From the NCBI GenBank assembly GCA_028829895.1, contig CM054182.1, positions 18,217,001 to 18,281,000 of the forward strand: 64,000 nt of DNA, written 5' to 3'. The first letter of the stretch is position 1. Every line of letters starts with the position of its first letter. Position numbers and translations under genes: made by a program. This document shows positions 46,790 to 58,882 of this stretch, one piece after another. This DNA comes from Sinotaia quadrata. Lineage: Eukaryota; Mollusca; Gastropoda; Architaenioglossa; Viviparidae. A model generated the notes under the pieces. It had not been told where the DNA came from. It made no database searches and saw only the letters and a list, made by a program, of their open reading frames with translations.

Positions 46790-47000
46790 AATAGCCTTGG
46801 TGACATGTATTACAACTAGTCGAATTCTTTGTCAACAAAACATAATCTGTTGCAAATTTCTATAAGTTTACTAGCCAACTAGTCTAATTCTTTGTCAACA
46901 AAACATAATCTGTTGCAAATTTCTATAAGTTTACTAGCCGACTAGTCGAATTCTTTATCAACAAAACATAATCTGTTGCAAATTTCTATAAGTTTACTAG
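46790..47000. repeat. Minisatellite, about 63-bp unit
   Basis: ATTCTTTGTCAACAAAACAT, AATCTGTTGCAAATTTCTAT and AAGTTTACTAGCC, three copies. Confidence 0.93.
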
Positions 47001-47129
47001 CCGATTCGATGCAGTGTAATAATGCCGTTATTTGTAGTGCGCAAGTCTTTCTGACATATTCAGCAGGCAGATGTTCTCATATGGCTAACATTATGTGACG
47101 TACTCTGCAAGCAACATAATATGCAGGAA

Positions 47130-47232
47130 TGATAGAAAATGTATACGTAAATATGTATGACAAACACAAAATGCAGGAATGATAGAAAACTTATACGTAA
47201 ATATGTATGACAAACACAAAATGCAGGAGTGA
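47130..47232. repeat. Tandem duplication, about 54 bp
   Basis: ATGCAGGAATGATAGAAAA plus TACGTAAATATGTATGACAA, two to three copies. Confidence 0.88.
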
Positions 47233-47289
47233 TTCAAACTTTATGTCTTCACTTACCCATCACACAACTGTGAATCCAAATATAATTTT

Positions 47290-47530
47290 GTGTGATGTAT
47301 TAAGTCTGACATAGTGTGACATACTCTGCATGCAACAGTGTGTCAAAATTTAAATATGCGTGACGTATTAAGTCTGAGTGACATAACCAGCATGTAACAG
47401 TGAGTCAAAGTTTAAATATGCGTGACGTATTAAGTCTGTGTGACATAACCAGCATGTAACAGTGAGTCAAAGTTTAAATATGCGTGACGTATTAAGTCTG
47501 TGTGACATACCCAGCATGCAGCAGCATGTA
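47290..47530 (-). repeat. Exon-edge minisatellite after the WR-HAG exon, 62-bp unit
   Basis: On the minus strand the real border CATGCTGG|GTATGTCACA is followed by units with CATGCTG|GTTATGTCACA (twice) and GCATGCAGAGTATGTCACA (once). Each unit continues with CAGACTTAATACGTCACGC. The exonic part shared is only about 8-15 bp. Confidence 0.7.
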
Positions 47531-47653
47531 AAGAAGAAAGCGCCAGAGTTCAACGCGACGATCAGGACGATAAATGAATATGCTGTGTAGAGGCACTGGG
47601 CCGTTCAAGGTCATCATTTGGGACTCCAGGCAGTAGTAGAGAAAGCAACCCAC
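47511..47653 (-). CDS. RHBDL3: Rhomboid-related gene, membrane helix 1 to WR-HAG exon
   Basis: 143 bp; acceptor GTTTGTGAAAG (AAG rather than CAG, with a T/G-rich tract), donor GCTGG|GTATGT, phase 2 end. It encodes VGCFLYYCLESQMMTLNGP, VPLHSIFIYRPDRRVELW and RFLLYMLLHAG. W-R-F and H-A-G mark the L1 loop and the start of helix 2 of rhomboids; H-A-G-x-x-H-x-x-x-N is completed by the next exon. The first 62-bp-period repeat units after its donor contain copies of the exon end. Confidence 0.9.
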
Positions 47654-48440
47654 CTTTCACAAACACACCCAAACACACAAACACATTAATTAAGTGTTAA
47701 ATTTAATTTCCTGGAAGACTATTTCTAAAATGAACTGAATATTTTAGTGCAGGAAAAATGAAAACTAAACGCTCTGGAATGGCTATTTGATGTTTTTATA
47801 TGTCAACAAATAAAGAAACCTACTTTCACGGCGGCAGACTAAAAAGACCAAAAGCTTGAGAGTAATTAAAATCACATAAACGTGTGTAAGGAATACACAT
47901 CTTATTTAAATCTGCAAGGCAATTATTTGTGGCTACTTAGATTTCTTTGTATACTTTAAAAGAAATTGGAATGTTTATTAATGTCTATTTAGCTCTCAAA
48001 AATATAAACGAACAAATGAAATACCATTAAAAATTAGGGTGTATGTGTATGTGCATGTGTATGAAATGTGCATATTTTATTACCTGTTTGTGTTCGTCAG
48101 CATTTAACTTAGAACAAATGAATGTTTTGTCCTTATATTTTTTATGTTAGAAGTTAGTAAACTTCCACCATTAGAAACATTAAGCAATCTTGGTGTTAGA
48201 TGACACGCGTTTGACACGTGCAGTTCAAGTTCATCATGTGACGGTCTACAATTTTCGTGCACTGACATTCGGTCATCTATCGCCAGTTAGAAGCGTGGGG
48301 GTTCTAGTCAACTAAAGTTGTGTCCCTTAATTTTATAAGTTGAACCAATCCACATCCTTTTTGCACCTTGATTGCAACAGTCATAAATGTTGTGTTTTTA
48401 TTGTAAAATGATTTATCGTGATTGTGTGGAAGAGGAAAAA
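47654..48440. other. Unique intronic sequence
   Basis: Nothing recognised. Confidence 0.4.
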
Positions 48441-48445
48441 CTATG

Positions 48446-49054
48446 TGTGGCCGAGTAAATTTGCCTATCCCTATTTCTAGACTTAATTGTTATACAAATT
48501 GTTAAATTGCAATTGTCAAATTGACCCGACCCTGGGCACTCCTTATGATGGTATTTTTTTTGTAAGTATCAAAGTTGGAAGTAAGCAACTCAGTTGGAAA
48601 AGAGGTTAGAACTTTCTGATGCAATCCAAACCATTTCCAACTGGATGAGTAGTTTTTCTGACTAAAAGTTTCACACTTGTTTATAACAAATTCATCCAAT
48701 GGAGATGGACTGAAAGTTTCTTTGTTGAAGAAGTACTCTATACTAATCACTTTGAATTTGAAATTAACTTGAATCTGATCATAAAGGCAATCGTTAGCTT
48801 ATAGTAAGTTAAAGACGGATTTGTCTTCTCCTTTGGTAAGCAGTTTTCCATATCAGAAATATTGTGTGACGGTAAATGTTTGTTTACAATGTTGTGGAAC
48901 AGAGAAAACCTTTACAGTGCCTATATATCCGCCAAGTGAGAGAGATGAGTTGTGTCTACTGGAGAATTATTAATAACATAAATTAAGATTCTCATTATTT
49001 GTAATTTATTATGAGTGATTAAATAATAATACTCATAACCGATAACTAGTGTGG
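48446..49054 (+). mobile_element. Internally deleted copy of the 1.5-kb element
   Basis: Starts TGTGGCCGAGTAAATTTG and ends GTGTGGCGTAGGTGTCACA. It is flanked by CTATG on both sides (a possible 5-bp target duplication). About 0.9 kb of the interior present in the 53205 and 30842 copies is missing, giving a MITE-like derivative. Confidence 0.75.
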
Positions 49055-49149
49055 CGTAGGTGTCACACTATGAATTAGGTCATTATTAAATAGTTTTAAT
49101 TATAAATAATTGTTTTTTAACGTGCATCTTCCCGTCAAAATTTTGAAAT

Positions 49150-49400
49150 CAAAACATCGCGTCCCTCTCCTCACCCCCACCCCCTTCTCCACAATGATGG
49201 CACTTGTTGACCCAGTCAGGTGAGCCTAAACATATCTTGAAAGCCATCGATCTTCCCAAATGCCAGAGCTGTAGAACCGTCTTCACTCGGCAAGATTCAA
49301 ACCCACACTTGTTGACCGAGCCAACGCTTTGTGTGTTCGACTGTTTGTGAAAATCTGTAATGTGTACGACCTTAGCTTCTGTACGGGTCAGTCCAAACTG
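49150..49400 (-). mobile_element. Possible tRNA-derived SINE
   Basis: The minus strand has AAGCGTTGGCTCGGTCAACA followed by GTGGGTTTGAATCTTGCC, resembling a tRNA D-arm/B-box (GGTTNGAATC). An unrelated body with GGGAAGATCGATGGC follows. The A box is poor and no target duplication was found. Confidence 0.35.
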
Positions 49401-49589
49401 CGACGTCACGGACCTTTATGATAAATTGCAGTGTGTGTATCTGTACGCCCTCAGCTGCGTATATAGGTCAGTCCTAACTGCAGCTTTTGTGACAAGCAAC
49501 TTCCGACACTAAGACATGATCATGCTGAGCTGTGAAAGAACACTGACACCCATCAGGCAAAGGTGCATTTTCCCAGTATTGATCTGATT

Positions 49590-49740
49590 CTAGTTTAGAC
49601 TTGACTTCTAGTTTAGGCCTGGTTTCTAGTTTAGACTTCACTTCTACTTCACTTCTAGTTTAGACTTGATTTCTAGTCTATATATAAGATCTCTAGTTTA
49701 GATCTGACCTCTAATTTAGATCTAACTACTAGCTCACTAC
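49590..49740. repeat. Degenerate repeat TTCTAGTTTAGACTTGA
   Basis: About 20-bp unit, about seven copies. Confidence 0.85.
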
Positions 49741-50400
49741 CGCAGTGTGCATTTTGACAGAGAAATATTAATATTTCTTACCTATGTTTTGTGTTGTTAT
49801 TTGAATAATTATGCATTGACAGTTTGCTATTGGAATAGAAGAACTGCTTATTTATTTTATTGTATTGTATTTAGGTGCGTGTTGTAATTAGTTCTTTTTT
49901 ATTTCAGGTAATAATAAACTATTGTGTAAATGTGGTTGTAATTAGTTTTATTTCATATGATAATAAACTATATGTGCTATAGTGAAAAGTTTGCTATGAA
50001 GTGAATGTGTTGGATACATGGGAGTCCCTAGCAAGCAAACGTTTTCATATTTTATTAGTCTCCCTTCTCCCCTCCCCCTCCCCACGAAGTGCGAGAGTGA
50101 AATTAGTTTAGAATTTTGAAAACATATACTTTCCATTTATTTTTTGTCTCATTCTGTTATTGTTGTTGATACTGTTGATATTGTGTGTGTAAGTGTGGTT
50201 GTGTGTCAGTACGGCTCAGAATGCTCAACTTAAATTGTAAATGTGTTCGTCTCACTGTCACGCAAACACCCCGTCATAGAAACAATCGCATCGCTTAAAA
50301 TCTACATAAAAACTAAAGTAAGGATTTTTGACTAAACCATTTTTATTTTTAACACAAATTTTTCTAAGCAATTTATGCCTGAAATTATAAAGGGCACTGC
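49740..50400. other. Unique intronic sequence
   Basis: Nothing recognised. Confidence 0.4.
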
Positions 50401-50792
50401 TTTTCCTTACCTTTAGCAGTGTAACGGTGGGCAAAAAGAGGTATATTTCCTTACCTTTAGCAGTGTAACGGTGGGCAAAAAGAGGTATATTTTCTTACCT
50501 CTAGCAGAGTAATGGTGGGTACACACAGATATATTTTCTTACCTCTATCAGTAACAGTGGGTACACACAGATATATTTTCTTACCTCTAGCAAAGTAATG
50601 GTGGGTACACACAGATATATTTTCTTACCTCTAGCAGAGTAATGGTGGGTACACATAGATATATTTTCTTACCTCTATCAGTAACAGTGGGTACACACAG
50701 ATATATTTTCTTACCTCAAGCACAGTAATGGTGGGTACACATAGATATATTTTCTTACCTCTAGCAGTGTAATGATGGGCACAAAGAGGGGC
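50400..50792 (-). repeat. Exon-edge minisatellite after the TCCPPPLF exon, 43-45-bp unit
   Basis: On the minus strand the true border CACTGCTAGAG|GTAAGAAA is followed by eight units, each with an exon-derived stretch (CC(A/G)TTACACTGCTA(G/A)AG) and a donor. All eight decoys keep GTAAG (near 50712, 50670, 50627, 50582, 50540, 50497, 50452, 50409). The two most distal copies also keep the exon string CCTCTTTTTGCCCACCG, close to the exon's CCTCTTTGTGCCCATCA. Confidence 0.93.
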
Positions 50793-50995
50793 GGTGGGCA
50801 GCATGTGTAACGGTCAGCATAAAAACGTCTATCGTTTTCCTCCGTCAGGAAGTCCTTGGCCACTCGGCGCACCATTCTCTGGAAACAGGTGTACGTCCGT
50901 TCGTCAGCATGCAGGTAACTACCGCCCGGCCACACCTCGCTCTCCACGCGAGATTCCACAGCCAAACGGAAGCTCGGATTGCGACGGTTGCTAAG
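50759..50995 (-). CDS. RHBDL3: Rhomboid-related gene, linker and first membrane segment exon
   Basis: 237 bp, 79 codons, phase 0 at both ends; acceptor CTCTCAG, donor CTAGAG|GTAAGA. It encodes LSNRRNPSFRLAVESRVE, then a basic/acidic linker, TYTCFQRMVRRVAKDFLTEE, and DRYTCCPPPLFVPIITLLE. The T-C-C-P-P-P-(L/W)-F block opening the first transmembrane helix is diagnostic for RHBDL1/2/3. Its 3' edge and donor are tandemly repeated about eight times in the following intron (50400-50758), so alternative 5' splice choice is possible. A cryptic readthrough adds about 18 residues before a stop. Confidence 0.92.
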
Positions 50996-51317
50996 CTGAG
51001 AGTGGACAGACGAACACAATACGAGTGGACAGGTCTTGTCTGTCAGTTTTGGGGAAACCAACAGCCAGCGCAGCAATTAAAAATAAAACAACAGAAATCA
51101 CCCCGAAAGTTCAGGTTCTTGCAGGAAATCATGGCAGGGTATATTGAAATTAAAGGGGTGGGGATAGGGTCGGGAGGAAAGGGCAGAGGAAGAGAGGTAC
51201 TAGACATGTGATTTCAGTGACACAAAATCCGGGTTTATTTTAGACGACGGTGTTGTCTTATTTGTTCTCTCTCATTTTCGCCTTTGTATATTCTTTCACA
51301 ATAAGATTTTGTTTACA

Positions 51318-51422
51318 ATGTAGTAGTAGTAGTAGTAATAGTAGTAGTAGTAGTAGTAGTTGTTGTAGTAGTAGTAGTAATAGTAGTAGTAGTAGTAGTT
51401 GTAGTAGTAGTAGTAGTAGTGA
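51318..51422. repeat. AGT trinucleotide microsatellite
   Basis: (AGT)n with a few interruptions. Confidence 0.97.
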
Positions 51423-51599
51423 TGATAGTTCTTGGCATAATGGTTGCTGTTGTTGGAGTAACACTTATTTTTGTTATAACAATTATTTATATGTACTGAG
51501 TCAATAATTTATTAATAAGCTAACCGTTCTTTTTATATCACTGACTGAAATATTATTATATTGTTTAAAAATTAATCCGTTAAAGGTTTAAATTTAGCG

Positions 51600-51850
51600 T
51601 AAAGACATTTTACACTTACCGTTAAAAAATATTACATTTACAATTAAGACATTTCTTAATGGCAATAAAGACAGTATTAATTTGCCTTGGAAAGACATTT
51701 GTATTTCCCGTAAAGCACATTTTCCTATTTGCCATAAACATATATTATATTTGCCGTGATGACACTTTACATTTGCCGTAAAGACAGTTTATATTCTGTT
51801 TACATTTGCTAAAAGACACATTACATTTGCCGTTAAAAAATATTCTTGCT
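51600..51850. repeat. Degenerate ACATTTGCCGTAAAGACA repeat
   Basis: About 35-bp unit, about seven copies. Confidence 0.8.
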
Positions 51851-52119
51851 GGTCTGAACTGTGACAGTACGATTTATGCAGAAACAAGGAATAATGGGAC
51901 CGGGAGGTGTGGTTGATTGGTTGCGTATTAACGCCGAACCAGTCGTATCATTATCTTATGGTGAGAGAGTTCCTGTGAACAATTTAAAAATGAATAATTA
52001 AAATAGACTTTCAAAAAGTGTGGAAATTAAAAAGAAAGACAAATTATAAACCTCAATATCACACCAAAATAAATTTTATCAGGTCCAATATTGCTTTGTA
52101 CATAAGCATCCCGGAATAT

Positions 52120-52455
52120 TTTGGAACATATATTTAACTTAGAATAAATCAAGCATTGCACATATATTTAACTGAGAATAAGTCGAACATTCTATATACA
52201 TTTAACTTAGAATAAGTCAAGCATTGGACATCAAGCATTGGACATATATTTAACTTACAATAAGTCAAGCATTGGACATCAAGCATTGGACATATATTTA
52301 ACTTACAATAAGTCGAGCATTGGACATATATTTAACTTACAAGAAGTCAAGCATTTGACATATATTTAACTTACAATAAGTCGAGCATTGGACATATATT
52401 TAACTAAAAATAAGTCAAGCGTTGGACATATATTTAACTTAGAACAAGTCAATCA
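52120..52455. repeat. Minisatellite, about 36-bp unit
   Basis: CATTGGACATATATTTAACT plus TACAATAAGTCAAG, about nine copies. Confidence 0.92.
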
Positions 52456-53204
52456 GCAAATTCTTAGTTTGTAACTAAAGCACTCAGGAATATAAAACAT
52501 ATCTAGAATGCTTAAACTTTGTAAAACAAATTTTTATCTTGAAGTCAAGAAAACAGATCAAGTGAAACAGAACGAAATAAAATCTTCATAGAAATAAATA
52601 TTTATATATGCGCTAGAATCAAATTTATACAATGTATGCGGGTACGGGTAAGGAGATGTTCCACTTTAAGGATTCACATTGAACTGACAGCAAGGCATGC
52701 TAAAAGTTACTGTTAAAAAAATCTATATCCGCATTCAGTCGGATGAATATTAAAAACATTCATAGGTCACAGCAACTGTGTACAGATATATTTTCATAGA
52801 TCAATGCCCGGAGACTGATTTCCATTCTACGACGTCCATAAACCAAGGCACCAGACTGATTTCCATTCTATGATATATCCAAAGAGCTAGCATGTGGAAG
52901 AATTCTCTCTCACACTCTCTGCACATTTCAGGAATATCCAGATCGATGAACAAACAGCAAGATAATACTTTCAAGTGCAAACAAAACTGCAAAATAATAT
53001 ATTTTAAAAGGGGAAGGGAAATTTAAGAACAAACACTGCAATAGATCTATAAAACAGAAATATGATAATTGTAACTGAATGCACAAAGATGAGAATTAAT
53101 TATTATGGCAAGGTGTAATTGCAATGATTATAAAGAGTAAACATGGGGAGGATAACTGCGATGATCAATTTCCATCTCTTATCAACCTATTTACTGTCAG
53201 ATTG

Positions 53205-54715
53205 TTTAGTAAAATTTGCCTATCTCTATTTCAAAACTTAATTGTTATATAAACTGATAAATTGTTGCAGTGACCCGACCTTGAGCACTTCTTATGATGG
53301 TATTTTTGTAAGTGTCATAGTTGAAGTAAACAACCCGAGTTGAGAACATGCTAGAAATTGTTGATGCAATCCAAACCATTCCAACTGGATGAGTAGTTTT
53401 TATTATCCAATGGTTAAGATTTACGAGACCAGCCAATGGGCTGAGATCAATAGTTTACATGCTGTAGAGAATTCTATTGTCTAATCACTTGAATTTGGTG
53501 TGGCAAGAAGTCCAGACTTGAAAGACAGCCATTAGTTTAATGCTGAATTAACTGACTGATTGATAGAGAAAGAAACATTTTCATGCACTTCTGCTATTGA
53601 TATGTTATATTGATGTTTTATGTAGAGATGTATTATGTAATTTGACTATTATTTCTACAAATTGTGAACTATGATGCGTATATGTAGCCTACTAAACACT
53701 TGATATTGTTTCTATTGAACCAGCTCATAAAACTATTATGCAGTATTCGTTCATCAGTCTAATAAATACTGTTGCAGAAAACTGTACGTTGTGACTTGAA
53801 TGTAAGAAGGAATGGAGTTAAAAAGGAATAAACTGGAAACTTAGCATTTGTTCCTTGATTATATTTTACATGGAAAAAAGCAGCCTTTCTTTGTTTTATC
53901 TGAGTCTCCTGGTTTACTTATTATAAACCACTATGCCTGGGATTTCTGCAAGAATTATCTACCACAGTGTATAAGTCTAAGGAATACACTGCACTCCATT
54001 GATGTATGATGGCAAGGTATGCTGACTACATCAAACAATTTCTGGTACAAGGAAGTTAGTGGAAATTGCTACAATTGTTGTTCTTTGAGGGAGATAATAC
54101 AGCGAAGGAGCACCCAGAGTAGCCTTGAGAGAATATCAGCGAATCAGTGCTGTACAGTGTGAGGATGAAATCATGTGGGATTGACAGTAGTAATGTGAAT
54201 GATAATCTTGTTACAAAAAGCATGCAAAAGACTATTGAATCTGAGCCTAAACCAAGTTATGTACAAACTATTATTTCTTATCTCTAATAACTCCATATCT
54301 GTTATCTGATAAGAACTATCCTGTAATTTGTATTGATTCTAAATTGTTGAATTGTGTTTAGGATATAAGACTGTATAGATATTAAAATTATTCAAACGTG
54401 GTTTCATGGAAATGTTAATGTCTAGTAATATTTTTCATTGTATTTGTTATATGTATATTTGATTTTTTATTTAATAAATTTATTGACCTTCTTACACATA
54501 TTCATAACCTTATTTAGGTGAAGAAAATGGGTGGATGGGGGCTCGCTAAATATAGATTGAAGTAGGATTTGTCCTCTCCTTTAGTAAGACGTTTTCCACC
54601 TATAGAAATATTGTGTGATGATAAATGTTTGTCTTTAATGTTGTGGTTGTGGTTGTGGTTGAGAGAAAACGTTTACAGCGCGTGGCTATCGTCCGCCAAG
54701 TGAGAGAGACGAGTC
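53205..54715 (+). mobile_element. About 1.5-kb non-coding element, copy 5
   Basis: Homologous to the reverse complement of 30842-32366 and 4995-6605. It runs from AGTAAAATTTGCCTATCTC to AGCGCGTGGCTATCGTCCGCC. Both extreme termini seem to be lost. Confidence 0.75.
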
Positions 54716-54965
54716 ACCCATCTTACATGTCAATAAGTCACATATACGCTTCTTACACATCTTTAATAAGTCACGTACACACGTCTTACAAATCATTAAC
54801 AAGTCACATACACAAATCGTACACATCTTACACATCCTTAATAAGTCACATACATCCATCTTACACGAACAAGTCACATACACATACCCAAAACATCTTT
54901 AATAAGTCATAAACTATCATCTTACATGTTCTTAATAAGTCACATACACACATTACATGTCCTTA
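54715..54965. repeat. Minisatellite AATAAGTCACATACAC
   Basis: About 36-bp unit (CATCTTACACATC(C)TTAATA plus AGTCACATACAC), about seven copies. Confidence 0.9.
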
Positions 54966-54977
54966 ATAAGCTTAGCT

Positions 54978-55118
54978 GTAATATTGAGAGGAATTCTGCC
55001 AATATTGAGGAGTTTTATTAATATCGAGAGGAATTCTGCCAATATTGAAGAGTTTTATTAATATCGAGAGGAATTCTGCCAATATTGAGAGAAATTTTAT
55101 TAATATCGAGAGGAATTC
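54978..55118. repeat. Minisatellite, about 43-bp unit
   Basis: AGGAATTCTGCCAATATTGA plus AGAGTTTTATTAATATCGAG, three to four copies. Confidence 0.93.
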
Positions 55119-55129
55119 GAACCTAAGAA

Positions 55130-55800
55130 GATACCATTACGTCTTCAAATTCGTCAATGCAGAGCGTTTTGATGCCAGACTCGCATAGCTCGAGAGATCT
55201 CGCGTGAACTACTTCTCGCGGAAATAAATTGGGATTCTTCTAACACAGCAGCAGGTCCTGTCGTCTGCTTGTAGTAGAACATTTCGGAAAAACTGACAAA
55301 GGGGATCGAACTAAGAGCCGTGTGACGATCAAGCACATTTTCTGGAGCGAGTCCAAAACAGCTTAGGAAACGACAACAAGACAAACATTGCAGAGGGCGA
55401 GAACTCTCGCTCTTAAAACACTTGACGCTCACAAATCGGGGTTAAGACGTATTCGCATTACACCGAGGACCTGAAAATGTCGAATTCTGAGCCTTATAAT
55501 ATTGATGTCATAAGTAACAGGCAACTTAAAAACAAACATAAATGACATACATCCTGTAAACGTATAAATACATCAATATAATATATTGTCTGTTAGGATT
55601 ACTTTAACTTACAGACTTGCTTGCATAAACAAAAAACGCACACAAACACAGAATAAATGCGAAAACATGTTTTCTTCGTCCTCTTAGTGAAAATTTAAAA
55701 TATAAACCATTTATTTTTCTGAAATGAAGTTCCGGTTTTCTGATGTTTAATTTTTCAACTGAATAACATAAAAACAAATTAAAAGTAGAGAATTAAATAT
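55130..55800. other. Unique intronic sequence
   Basis: A complex patch at 55150-55480 has a 92-codon minus frame with no recognised homology; not called as a gene. Confidence 0.3.
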
Positions 55801-55809
55801 TTCTAATGG

Positions 55810-56030
55810 TACGTGATGACTTCGTCACTATGTGAAGGCTATAGTTCTGCATTCAGATTATTAATAGTTTCTACATGCAAATTGACTTCGTCACTATGTG
55901 AAGGCTATAGTTCTGCATTCAGACTATTAATGGTTTCTACATGCAAAATGTGACCTGATGACTTCGTCACAATGTGAAGGCTATAGTTCTGCATTCAGAC
56001 TATTAATAGTTTATACATGCAAAATGTGTT
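55810..56030. repeat. Minisatellite, about 73-bp unit
   Basis: GACTTCGTCACTATGTGAAG, GCTATAGTTCTGCATTCAGA and TTAATAGTTTCTACATGCAA, three copies. Confidence 0.93.
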
Positions 56031-56039
56031 ACTGATAAT

Positions 56040-56285
56040 TTTTACAAGTAAAATTTTACTAATATTTTCTAATTATCATTGTTTTAAAATAATTTCTACT
56101 TATAAAAGCTTTATTACTATTTCTGCTTATAAAATTTATTAATAATTTCCACTTGTAAAACTTTATTAACAATTTTTGTTTGTTCATTTAAAGTAAGAAT
56201 TTCTACATGTAAATCTTTATGAATGATTTCAGCATGTAAAATATTATTAGTAATTTCTAATGTAAAATATTATTAATGATTTCCA
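56040..56285. repeat. Degenerate TAATTTCTACTTGTAAAA repeat
   Basis: About 32-bp unit, about seven drifting copies. Confidence 0.8.
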
Positions 56286-56354
56286 CTTCTGACCTTGGAG
56301 GTTGGAGGTTTTTTCACATGGCCAGCTTTATGTTGCATTGTCGCGTTCATGGGA

Positions 56355-56475
56355 AAGCAGGAAGAAAGGACGACAGAAAGGGATATTTGGAAGGATGGGA
56401 AGTTTGGAAAGAAGTTTGGAAGAAAGGAAGAAAGGGAGGGAGGGAAGGAGGAAAGAAGGAAGGAAGGAAGTTTTC
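56355..56475. repeat. GGAA-rich microsatellite-like tract
   Basis: Impure (GGAA)n/(GAAA)n. Confidence 0.85.
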
Positions 56476-56759
56476 ACAGTTTTCAGCGTTATGTTGCATT
56501 ATCTCATTCACGAAACAGAGACAACATCAAAGGACTCATTAAAAAAATAACCGACAGTCAAAGTCACTTGCTAAATGATACTCGAATTTTCACTCACAAT
56601 GTGACTTATAATCAAGCCTTCCAATAAACAAATTCATTTATTTCCCTAGAAATACATTCATTTTAATTTTCCAGATAATCTAGTTTTATACAGTTCGTGG
56701 ATAAAATATTTATAATTCTTCTATCTAGTATATGAATATTCTTTTTCAGTTTTTAAATT

Positions 56760-57345
56760 TCACGAAAAGCCTGTGTAATTTTATAGAGCCTTTTAAGAAG
56801 AGCCTTTTACAGTTCTTAAATAAACACTAAAGATATGTCATGAAAAGCCTGTGAACTTTTATATCTAGTGGGTGTATATATTCTAAATATAAATACATGA
56901 AGCATGTTAAGTTCCAGCATTTATTTCTAATTCCAACATAAACTCTTTACAGTTTCCTCATGAAAAACCTGTGTAGTTTTACATCTAGTGGGTGCTGGAT
57001 TATAAATCTAGTATAGGTAGCACTTTTAGTTCTAATATAATGTTAATAATCCTTATATGATGAGTATTTATAGTTCCTACATGAGGAGTGTTAATAATTC
57101 CTACATGAGGAGATTTAGGCCTATAGTTCCTGCACGAGGAGTATTTAAAATAGTTTCTTCTGGTAGAGTTCTTATACGTGGAGCGTGTTTAAAGTTTCCA
57201 TATGAAAAATTCTGTTTCTAGTTCATACATACAGAGTATTTATATTTCCTATGCATAGAATGAGTATAGTTCTGACTATAATACACAAAATTTATTTTAA
57301 GTTCCTACGGTGTATAGATCTCCTACAAGCAAAACAATGTTTATA
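56760..57345. repeat. Degenerate repeat of TAGTTCCTACATGAGGAG type
   Basis: Variable units up to about 80 bp. Confidence 0.65.
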
Positions 57346-58405
57346 GTCCCAATATGTCGAGTGCTTACGTCAGTTTCTATCACGTAAAGTCTGACGTACT
57401 TTTTCATCATCGACAATTCTATCAGTTTGTATTTCAAAGACAAATAAAATCTGACCTACTTATTTCAGTTTCATATCGACAATTCTGTCACTCTCCTTCC
57501 CCTCTCACTGTTGTTTTGGAAACAAACCTACATGGATTGAAGGATCTTTGGTGACAAAACAGTTCCTAGTCTAAAACATTTCTTAATAAAAAAATTAAAA
57601 AAGCCACGAGTGTGGGAAGAGTTGTGTTTTCTTTGTATAAATGAAAAGTACATGCATACTGATCTATCTGAAATTCGCTTTCCTTGAAATTAATTTTGTA
57701 GTTCCACCATGATTAGTTCCTGCTTCGTTTTGCTAAATACTAAGGCCAACTTGACCCAGCGCTTGTGAAAGAACCCCAACCAAAACACGCGTATATTTTA
57801 TTCAAAGCCGTTACGATTTATTTCACTGTTTGTTTCAGTCAGCGAGACAAAGGAACATTCTTTGTCTGACGGCCAAGACCGCGTCCCGCATGTAAAAAAG
57901 GGAGATAACTAGCGCAATGAGGAGACGACCTGAGAAAAATGCGCTTGACGCCGCAATGGCCGTGCATGAAATCCCATTTGGTTTTCACGGCACTCATCAT
58001 TCCTAACACAATCGTATCATAGACTAAATTAATTCGGTGCTCAACATAGAAGGGATATTCGAGTAAATTCGCCTTGTCAGTGTATGAGACTGTTTGTATG
58101 GTTATGTATACGGTGTGTTAGTGCGCGTATTTATATGGATGATGGCGTTCTTATGTGTGTATCGTGAGCGGATGGAGTGTAGGGGGCGCTTCCGGCTTCC
58201 GCCGCTTTCGCGAATGTATCGTGAGCACTGACAACATTCTACTTAAATAACGATATAATAGGCCTATACGTATTGAGCTTCAATGTTGCTGCAAGAGTTC
58301 TTTGTGGTATATAAACATTAAGGTAGTACAATATACTGCTATTATAACAGTGATATGTTGATTAAAATAATGTTGTGTGACGTCACCTGCTGATTCACAT
58401 CACGA
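57345..58405. other. Unique intronic sequence with a GC-richer patch
   Basis: 57820-58215 is richer in GC and CpG than its surroundings. No exon with phase-compatible splice sites was recognised in it. Confidence 0.3.
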
Positions 58406-58411
58406 GTGCAT

Positions 58412-58882
58412 CATAGCAATGTGTTATATTGTTGCCTTGTGGATAGTATCTCAGGCTACAGTCTTGTGTGTCATTAAAAAATGCGTTATATTGTTGCCTT
58501 GTGGATAGTATCTCAGGCTACAGTCTTGTGTGTCATTAAAAAATGCGTTATATTGTTGCCTTGTGGATAGTATCTCAGGCTACAGTCTTGTGTGTCATTA
58601 AAAAAATGTGTTATATTGTTGCCTTGTGGATAGTATCTCAGGCTACAGTCTTGTGTGTCATTTAAAAATGTGTTATATTGTTGCCTTGTGGATAGTATCT
58701 CAGGCTACAGTCTTGTGTGTCATTAAAAAAATGTGTTATATTGTTGCCTTGTGGATAGTATCTCAGGCTACAGTCTTGTGTGTCATTTAAAAATGTGTTA
58801 TATTGTTGCCTTGTGGATAGTATCTCAGGCTACAGTCTTGTGTGTCATAAAAAAATAAAATGCGTTATATTGTTGCCTTTGT
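58412..58882. repeat. Minisatellite, about 61-bp unit
   Basis: Eight copies of TGTGTTATATTGTTGCCTTG, TGGATAGTATCTCAGGCTAC and AGTCTTGTGTGTCATTAAAA, nearly perfect. Confidence 0.97.

Noticed and set aside
49270..49340. tRNA gene on the minus strand
   Set aside because: It has a B-box-like stretch but no convincing A box, acceptor stem or anticodon arm; at most a tRNA-derived SINE.
50711..50758. Extension of the rhomboid exon past LLE
   Set aside because: The frame runs into intronic repeat and stops. GTAAGA at 50758 joins in phase to the VGCFLYY exon exactly as in the family.
55154..55432. 92-codon minus-strand ORF within the rhomboid intron
   Set aside because: No recognised homology and no splice sites compatible with the neighbouring exons.
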